A DNA stretch of 45,939 nt from JARYGU01 sp033795365 (GTDB lineage Bacteria; Pseudomonadota; Alphaproteobacteria; Rhizobiales; Rhizobiaceae), in contig JARYGU010000032.1 in NCBI GenBank assembly GCA_033795365.1, positions 1 to 45,939 of the forward strand. Direction: 5' to 3'. Below, piece after piece: positions 40,796 through 45,939 of the stretch. The position numbers and the translations under genes were made by a program. The notes under the pieces are model-generated. The model did no database searches and was not told where the DNA came from. It was given only the letters and a program-made list of their open reading frames with translations. Numbering within the stretch: position 1 is the stretch's first letter; each line of letters begins with the position of its first letter.

Positions 40796-41176
40796 ATGGA
40801 GCGCCCGACATCCATCGCCCTCATCGCCCACGACGAGAAGAAGGATGACATGGCCGCCTTTGCCCGCCGGAACGAGGCGGTTCTCAAGACCTGCCGCATC
40901 GTCGCCACCGGCACGACCGGCGCGAAGGTGCTGGAGGCATGCCCCGGCCTGGCCGTCACCCGCCTGAAAAGCGGGCCGCTCGGCGGCGACCAGCAGATCG
41001 GGGCCCTCATCGCCACCGGCGAAGTCGATCTCCTGATCTTCTTCGTCGATCCGCTGACGGCGATGCCGCACGACGTCGACGTGAAGGCGCTGATGCGGCT
41101 TGCGATCGTCTATGACATACCGATGGCATTGAACCATGCTACTGCCGAGCTGCTCCTCGCCGTACCGGGGAGTTGA
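40796..41176 (+). CDS. mgsA: Methylglyoxal synthase
   Basis: 126 residues. ALIAHDEKKDDM at the N-terminus, VATGTTG phosphate site, LKSGPLGGDQQIGALIATGEVDLLIFFVDPL with the catalytic Asp, and PHDVDVKALMRLAIVYDIPMALN. It turns dihydroxyacetone phosphate into methylglyoxal and phosphate, a relief valve when triose phosphates pile up. Next to glucokinase, which feeds sugar phosphates. A short inverted repeat CCGCTC/GAGCGG (40734-40752) lies just upstream, with a TATAGA that could serve as -10. Confidence 0.95.
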   Translation: MERPTSIALIAHDEKKDDMAAFARRNEAVLKTCRIVATGTTGAKVLEACPGLAVTRLKSGPLGGDQQIGALIATGEVDLLIFFVDPLTAMPHDVDVKALMRLAIVYDIPMALNHATAELLLAVPGS

Positions 41177-41242
41177 CCCTCCGCCCTGCCGCGGCTACGG
41201 CGGAGCGACCAAGAAGGAAACGGCAAAGCGAGCGGGAATTCC

Positions 41243-42265
41243 ATGGCAAGGCTGAACGAAGAAGTGCATCTCCCCTTTCCCATCCTCGTCGGCGACATCG
41301 GGGGCACGAATGCCCGTTTCGCGCTGCTGGTGGACGCCTTTGCCGAGCCGAAGCAGTTCCCGATCATCCAGACGGCCGATTTCGCCAATATCGACGAGGC
41401 GCTGCAGTCATCGATCCTGGACAAGACGTCAGTGCAGCCGCGCTCGGCCATCCTGGCGCTCGCCGGACCGATCCAGGGCGACGAGGTGCCGCTCACCAAT
41501 TGCGACTGGATCATCCGCCCGAAGGAGATGATCGACAATCTCGGCCTGGAGGACATCCTCCTCGTCAACGATTTCGAGGCCCAGGCGCTCGCCGTCGCAT
41601 CGCTTTCCGACGCCGACCGCGAGCAGATCGGCCCCGGCACGGAGAATTTCGCCGCGTCGCGCGTCGTCCTCGGCCCCGGCACCGGGCTCGGCGTCGCCGG
41701 CCTCGTCTATGCGCAGCACACCTGGTTTCCGGTTCCCGGCGAAGGCGGGCATGTCGACATGGGGCCGCGCACGGAGAGGGACTACCAGATCTGGCCCTTC
41801 CTCGAGCCGATAGAAGGCCGGATCTCGGCCGAGCAGCTGCTCTGCGGCCGCGGCATCATGAACATCTACCGCGCGGTCTCGGCCGCCGACGGCCGCGATG
41901 CGGCGCTGGCGAAGCCCTCCGAAGTGACTGCCGAGGCGCTTGCCGGAACCGATCCCGCCGCCGCCGAAACCGTCTCGCTCTTCTCGTCCTATCTCGGGCG
42001 CATCGCCGGCGACATGGCGATGATCTTCATGGCGAAGGGCGGCGTCTATCTTGCCGGCGGCATCTCGCAGAAGATCCTGCCGGCGCTGCACCGCCCGGAA
42101 TTTCGCGCCGCCTTCGAGGACAAGGCGCCGCACAGCGCGGTCCTGCGCACGATCCCGACATTCGTGGTCACGCATCCGATGGCGGCCCTTGCCGGCCTTG
42201 CCGCCTTCGCTCGCATGCCGGGACGTTTCGGTGTTGCAACTGAGGGACGCCGCTGGAAAAGCTGA
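41243..42265 (+). CDS. glk: Glucokinase
   Basis: 340 residues, ROK-unrelated bacterial glucokinase family. ATP phosphate motif VGDIGGTNARFALL near residue 16, the sugar-contacting NDFEAQALA near 110, GPGTGLGVAGLV, PGEGGHVDMGP and a C-terminal GVYLAGGISQKILP. It phosphorylates glucose with ATP, the usual entry to Entner-Doudoroff metabolism in rhizobia, which lack a glucose PTS. It starts 66 bp after mgsA on the same strand. Confidence 0.95.
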   Translation: MARLNEEVHLPFPILVGDIGGTNARFALLVDAFAEPKQFPIIQTADFANIDEALQSSILDKTSVQPRSAILALAGPIQGDEVPLTNCDWIIRPKEMIDNLGLEDILLVNDFEAQALAVASLSDADREQIGPGTENFAASRVVLGPGTGLGVAGLVYAQHTWFPVPGEGGHVDMGPRTERDYQIWPFLEPIEGRISAEQLLCGRGIMNIYRAVSAADGRDAALAKPSEVTAEALAGTDPAAAETVSLFSSYLGRIAGDMAMIFMAKGGVYLAGGISQKILPALHRPEFRAAFEDKAPHSAVLRTIPTFVVTHPMAALAGLAAFARMPGRFGVATEGRRWKS

Positions 42266-42388
42266 GCGGCGGCTCATCCCGATCCGGGCAGAGCGGACTC
42301 GCCAAAGGAACATCAAAGCCCTATAGAGCGCCCGAACATGCATGATCGTTTCCACGCGAATGCAGATCGAGGTGCAGGGAAGCAGTAA

Positions 42389-44179
42389 TTGACCGAAGCA
42401 AGCCGTTCAGACCGCCACGTCAGTTCCGATACCATCACCGGCGTTCTCAAGCGCGTCATCGCGGAAAACGGGCGTGAACATATCGGCGGATACGCGTTTG
42501 CGATTGTCTGCCTCGCCGTCATCGCCCTTTCGACGGCGTTCACCGCCTGGATCATGGAATCGGTGGTCAACGAGGCCTTCGCCAACAAGCGCGCCGATCT
42601 CGTCGTCCTCATCTGCGGCGCGATCTTCCTCGCCTTCGTGCTGCGCGGCTTTGCGACCTACGGTCAGGCGGTCACGCTTTCCAAGATCGGCAACAACATC
42701 GTCGCGCGCTATCAGCGCCGGCTCTATTCGCATCTGATGGCGCTCAGCGTCGGTTTCTTCAACGAATCCCGTTCCGCGCGCCTCGCCGCCCAGATCAGCC
42801 AGAATGTCAGCGGCATCCGCGACGTGCTGAACATGACCGTCACCTCGATCGCGCGGGACTTCCTGACGCTGGTCGCGCTTATCGGCGTGATGATCTCCAA
42901 GGATGCGCTCCTGACGCTGATCGTCTTCGTCGTCGCGCCACCGCTGCTCTATGGCCTGCGCTACATCTCCAAGCGCCTGCGTTCGGCGACGCGCGAATCG
43001 GTCGAGCTCAACAGCCACGTGCTCGGTGCCATGCAGGAGACGATCCAGGGCATCACCATCGTGAAGGCCTTCACGATGGAAGGCGAGCTGAGGAAGAAGG
43101 TCGAGGCGATCATCGGGCGGGCCGAGAACCGTTCGAACCGGATCGCCCGGCTTTCGGAACGCACAGCCCCGATGACGGAGACCTTCGCCGGCGTCGCCAT
43201 ATCGAGCGTTCTCGCCTATGCCGCCTTCCGTTCCATCTACGGCAATGTGCTGCCCGGCGCGTTCTTCTCCTTCGTCGCAGCGCTTCTGATGGCCTATGAC
43301 CCGGCCCGCCGTCTGGCGCGCCTGCAGGTCTCGCTGGAGCGCGCCGCCGTCAATGCCCGCATGATCTACGAGATCCTCGACATGGAACCGCGCCAGGCGG
43401 ACCGGCCGGATGCGAAGCCTCTCGAAATCAGCGAGGCGGCCGTCGAATTCCGCAATGTGCAGTTCGGCTATGCCAAGGACGAGCCCATTCTGAAGGGCGT
43501 CAGCTTCGTTGCCGATGGCGGGAAGACGACGGCCCTTGTCGGCCCGTCCGGCGCAGGCAAGTCGACGGTGATCAGCCTGATCCCGCGCTTCTACGACCCG
43601 TCGAGCGGCGAAATCCTCATCGACGGCCAGGATATCGCGCATGTGACGAAGCAGTCGCTGCGCAACAGCATCGCCTATGTATCGCAGCAACCCTATCTCT
43701 TCGAGGGCACGATCCGCGACAATATCCGCTACGGGCGGCCGGATGCGACGGATGCGGAGATCGAGCAGGCGGCGAAGCTCGCCTATGCGCACGATTTCAT
43801 TCTGGCGCAGCCCGCGGGCTACGACACGCCGGTCGGCGAGAACGGCGTCACGCTTTCGGGCGGCCAGCGCCAGCGGCTTTCGATCGCCCGAGCGCTCGTG
43901 CGCAACGCGCCGATACTGCTCCTCGACGAGGCGACCTCGGCGCTCGACACCGAGTCCGAGCAGGCCGTGCAGAAGGCGCTCGACCATGCCATGAGCGGGC
44001 GTACCGTGGTGGTGATCGCCCACCGGCTCTCCACCGTCGTCGGCGCCGACAAGATCGTCGTCATGCAGGGGGGCAGGGTCGTCGAGGAAGGAACGCACGA
44101 GGCGCTTGCAGGGCGTGCCGACGGCCTCTACGCTCGGCTTCACAACCTGCAGGCCCCGGCAGGCACGACCGGCAAGTGA
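42389..44179 (+). CDS. MsbA-type ABC exporter (fused membrane and ATPase domains)
   Basis: 596 residues from a TTG start with GGGAAG upstream; no ATG lies nearby in frame. Six-helix ABC transmembrane domain (about 30-330) with QRRLYSHLMALSVGFFNESRSARLAAQIS in the first intracellular loop, then the ATPase: Walker A VGPSGAGKSTVISL, Q-loop YVSQQPYLFEGTIRDNI, signature LSGGQRQRLSIARAL, Walker B ILLLDEATSALDTES and H-loop IAHRLSTV. It acts as a homodimer. Family members flip lipid A or other lipids or export glucans, and the substrate here cannot be assigned. It precedes dapB closely. Confidence 0.9.
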   Translation: MTEASRSDRHVSSDTITGVLKRVIAENGREHIGGYAFAIVCLAVIALSTAFTAWIMESVVNEAFANKRADLVVLICGAIFLAFVLRGFATYGQAVTLSKIGNNIVARYQRRLYSHLMALSVGFFNESRSARLAAQISQNVSGIRDVLNMTVTSIARDFLTLVALIGVMISKDALLTLIVFVVAPPLLYGLRYISKRLRSATRESVELNSHVLGAMQETIQGITIVKAFTMEGELRKKVEAIIGRAENRSNRIARLSERTAPMTETFAGVAISSVLAYAAFRSIYGNVLPGAFFSFVAALLMAYDPARRLARLQVSLERAAVNARMIYEILDMEPRQADRPDAKPLEISEAAVEFRNVQFGYAKDEPILKGVSFVADGGKTTALVGPSGAGKSTVISLIPRFYDPSSGEILIDGQDIAHVTKQSLRNSIAYVSQQPYLFEGTIRDNIRYGRPDATDAEIEQAAKLAYAHDFILAQPAGYDTPVGENGVTLSGGQRQRLSIARALVRNAPILLLDEATSALDTESEQAVQKALDHAMSGRTVVVIAHRLSTVVGADKIVVMQGGRVVEEGTHEALAGRADGLYARLHNLQAPAGTTGK

Positions 44180-44199
44180 CAGCATCGAGAGGACAGGCG

Positions 44200-45018
44200 A
44201 TGAGCAGCGCGGACATGAAGCTTGTGGTGGTCGGGGCGGCGGGCCGCATGGGCCAGACGCTGATCCGCATCATCCACGCCGTCGAGGGCGTTCGTCTTTT
44301 CGCGGCGGTCGAGCGCACGGGCTCCGCATTCGTCGGCAAGGACGCCGGCGAGATCGCCGGCCTGGGTCCGATCGGCGTGCCGGTCACCGACGCGCCGCTG
44401 GAAGCCTTCCTGGAGGCGGAAGGCGTGCTCGATTTCACCGCGCCGGCAGCAACCGTCGAATTCGCGGGGCTTGCCGCGCAGGCGCGCATCGTCCACGTCG
44501 TCGGCACGACCGGCTGCTCCGCCGCGGACGAGGAGAAGATCAGGGCCGCCGCCCGCCATGCCCGCATCGTCAAGTCCGGCAATATGAGCCTCGGGGTCAA
44601 TCTGCTCGGCGTCCTGACCGAGCAGGCCGCACGCGCGCTCGGGCCAAAGGACTGGGACATCGAGGTGCTGGAGATGCATCACAGGCACAAGGTCGACGCG
44701 CCTTCCGGCACCGCGCTGCTTCTGGGCGAGGCGGCGGCGCGCGGACGCGGCATCGCGCTTCAGGATAATTCCGTGCGCGTGCGCGACGGCCACACCGGCG
44801 CGCGTCCCGCCGGATCGATCGGCTTTGCGACATTGCGCGGCGGCTCCGTCGTCGGCGAGCATTCGGTCCTGCTGGCCGGCGAGGGCGAGACGGTGACCCT
44901 GTCGCACAGCGCGACGGACCGGACGATCTTCGCACGCGGCGCGGTTCGCGCGGCGCTCTGGGCGCGCGACCGCAAGCCCGGCTTCTATTCCATGCTCGAC
45001 GTGCTCGGGCTCAACTGA
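44200..45018 (+). CDS. dapB: 4-hydroxy-tetrahydrodipicolinate reductase
   Basis: 272 residues from the ATG at 44200, which has GAGAGGA upstream; a GTG at 44176 would overlap the exporter gene. N-terminal NAD(P)-binding VVVGAAGRMGQTLIR, FTAPAATVEFAGLA, VVGTTGCS, then the substrate domain with EVLEMHHRHKVDAPSGTALLLGE (catalytic His-His and Lys). A step of lysine and diaminopimelate synthesis, thus also of murein supply. Followed 26 bp later by gpmA. Confidence 0.95.
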   Translation: MSSADMKLVVVGAAGRMGQTLIRIIHAVEGVRLFAAVERTGSAFVGKDAGEIAGLGPIGVPVTDAPLEAFLEAEGVLDFTAPAATVEFAGLAAQARIVHVVGTTGCSAADEEKIRAAARHARIVKSGNMSLGVNLLGVLTEQAARALGPKDWDIEVLEMHHRHKVDAPSGTALLLGEAAARGRGIALQDNSVRVRDGHTGARPAGSIGFATLRGGSVVGEHSVLLAGEGETVTLSHSATDRTIFARGAVRAALWARDRKPGFYSMLDVLGLN

Positions 45019-45044
45019 CCATCACCATTCAGGAGCAGAAAGAC

Positions 45045-45680
45045 ATGAGCGGTACCCTCGTCCTCGTTCGCCACGGCCAAAGCGAATGGAACCTCAAGAA
45101 CCTGTTCACCGGCTGGCGCGATCCAGGCCTCACCGAACTCGGCATCGAGGAGGCGAAGGCCGGCGGCCAGGCGCTTGCCGATTACGGCATCACCTTCGAC
45201 ATCGCCTTCACCTCGGTCCTTTCGCGCGCCCAGAAGACCCTGGACATCATTCTCGACAAGGTCGGCCAGCAGGGCCTCGAGACCATCCGTGACCAGGCGC
45301 TGAACGAGCGCGACTACGGCGACTTGTCGGGCCTCAACAAGGACGATGCGCGCGCCAAATGGGGCGAGGAGCAGGTCCATATCTGGCGCCGTTCCTACGA
45401 CGTGCCGCCGCCGGGCGGCGAAAGCCTGCGCGACACCGGCGCGCGCGTCTGGCCCTACTACCTGACCGACATCCTGCCGCGCGTCCTCAGAGGCGAGAAG
45501 GTGCTGGTCGCCGCCCACGGCAACTCGCTGCGATCGCTGGTGATGGTGCTCGACCGGCTGTCGAAGGAGGAGATCCTGAAGCTCAACCTCGCGACCGGCG
45601 TGCCGATGGTCTACAAGCTCAACGCCGACTCCACGGTCGCCTCGAAGGAAGTCCTGGGCGATATGTCCGGCGCGCATTGA
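45045..45680 (+). CDS. gpmA: 2,3-bisphosphoglycerate-dependent phosphoglycerate mutase
   Basis: 211 residues. LVLVRHGQSEWN contains the phosphorylated His, TELGIEEAKAGG and the second Arg in TSVLSRAQKT follow, then LNERDYGDLSGLNKDDARAKWGEEQV and VAAHGNSLRSLVM with the second catalytic His. It interconverts 3- and 2-phosphoglycerate in lower glycolysis. Shorter than the 250-residue enteric enzyme because of a C-terminal deletion normal for alphaproteobacteria. AGGAG precedes the ATG. Palindromic repeats follow the gene. Confidence 0.95.
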   Translation: MSGTLVLVRHGQSEWNLKNLFTGWRDPGLTELGIEEAKAGGQALADYGITFDIAFTSVLSRAQKTLDIILDKVGQQGLETIRDQALNERDYGDLSGLNKDDARAKWGEEQVHIWRRSYDVPPPGGESLRDTGARVWPYYLTDILPRVLRGEKVLVAAHGNSLRSLVMVLDRLSKEEILKLNLATGVPMVYKLNADSTVASKEVLGDMSGAH

Positions 45681-45713
45681 TCCTTCGTATGGCCGGCCTG
45701 CCGGATGTCCCCT

Positions 45714-45734
45714 CTTCTCCCCCGCGGGGAGAAG
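45714..45734. repeat. Palindromic intergenic repeat unit 1
   Basis: CTTCTCCCC and GGGGAGAAG form a perfect 9-bp stem around CGC. It lies 34 bp after the gpmA stop. Stems of this type are scattered in rhizobial intergenic DNA. It could also end the gpmA transcript, although no T-run follows. Confidence 0.55.
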
Positions 45735-45834
45735 GAGACTTGGGGCACACGCCCGCCCGCTCAATCTCTTGCGCGCGATAAGGGTTCGAACGGCCGGGCA
45801 GGTCTGCGCAAGCAAAACATATCGCAGGGCACGT

Positions 45835-45876
45835 CCCCTCACCCCGCCGAAACGGGTAGAGGGCCAGGGTGAGGGG
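45835..45876. repeat. Palindromic intergenic repeat unit 2
   Basis: CCCCTCACCC (45835-45844) and GGGTGAGGGG (45867-45876) are perfect 10-bp inverted copies, with CGGGTAGAGGGCCA in the loop region, again in the style of rhizobial REP-like elements. No gene is supported in 45681-45939, which consists mainly of these repeat units. Confidence 0.5.
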
Positions 45877-45939
45877 CACGTTTTCGCGCGAAGGCCCGCC
45901 ATCGCCGCAAGGCAAATCAACACCTTGCCGAAAATCTTC

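Noticed and set aside
42407..44185. 592-codon open frame opposite the ABC exporter
   Set aside because: Antisense shadow caused by codon bias; the exporter on the plus strand has all its family motifs.
1..45939. CRISPR arrays, prophage genes, toxin-antitoxin or restriction systems
   Set aside because: No regularly spaced repeats, phage structural genes or defence-type domains were recognised on either strand.

Overview
The window reads as chromosomal DNA of a GC-rich alphaproteobacterium, most likely a member of the Rhizobiaceae (Rhizobium/Agrobacterium/Ensifer/Shinella group). The reasons are the Ctp-type Flp/Tad pilus cluster, the yejABEF-type peptide importer with its binding protein beside the permeases, the nucleoside-salvage cluster organised around a BmpA-type ABC importer, TTAA-type candidate CtrA boxes, and intergenic repeats of a kind I know from rhizobia. 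This placement is inferred from gene content and protein character only. Most of the window is ordinary, densely coding core genome; no CRISPR array, prophage or rRNA was seen.

Layout. (1) 1-3.9 kb is accessory-looking: the N-terminal part of an IS110-family transposase cut by the window edge, a divergent TetR regulator / short-chain dehydrogenase pair around a perfect palindrome, and a divergent FMN azoreductase / LysR regulator pair. It ends at a tRNA-Ser(GGA) whose 3' end faces these genes. (2) 4.3-5.3 kb: a small membrane protein and msrA. (3) 5.5-17.6 kb: nucleoside uptake and catabolism. A BMP-family binding protein, then slyX on the opposite strand, then ATPase-permease-permease-cdd-punA-deoC-deoA on the plus strand, facing deoB-add-upp on the minus strand. 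A small membrane-anchored aspartic protease lies at the junction. (4) 17.75-29.76 kb: a complete Flp/Tad pilus locus. Two TadE/F-like pseudopilins and a stand-alone secretin-N-domain protein are on the minus strand. The Flp pilin, prepilin peptidase and cpaBCDEF-tadBC are on the plus strand, and a TPR lipoprotein (TadD-like) is on the minus strand beyond a repeat element. (5) 29.9-40.7 kb: peptide and murein-peptide handling. M17 leucyl aminopeptidase, a MarR-type regulator and a cytoplasmic-looking SH3-NlpC/P60 peptidase are on the plus strand; yejA-yejB-yejE-yejF-ghrA are on the minus strand; the murein endopeptidase mepA is divergent from yejA. (6) 40.8-45.7 kb: methylglyoxal synthase, glucokinase, an MsbA-type ABC exporter, dapB and gpmA, followed by palindromic intergenic repeats.

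How the parts work together. The salvage block can import nucleosides, deaminate cytidine and adenosine, phosphorolyse purine and pyrimidine (deoxy)nucleosides, move the phosphate on (deoxy)ribose 1-phosphate with DeoB, cleave deoxyribose 5-phosphate with DeoC and recapture uracil with Upp. The pilus block encodes the recognised Tad machine from pilin to motor ATPase. The murein block links a periplasmic endopeptidase, a YejABEF-type importer (in Agrobacterium a YejBEF/YepA transporter is known to take up muropeptides) and two cytoplasmic-type peptidases, so a distributed murein-peptide recycling neighbourhood is a reasonable inference.

Points worth a second look are the stand-alone secretin-N protein with its two pseudopilins divergent from the pilin, candidate CtrA boxes at the pilus genes and before the aspartic protease, several strong inverted repeats at divergent promoters, and the grouping of murein-peptide genes.
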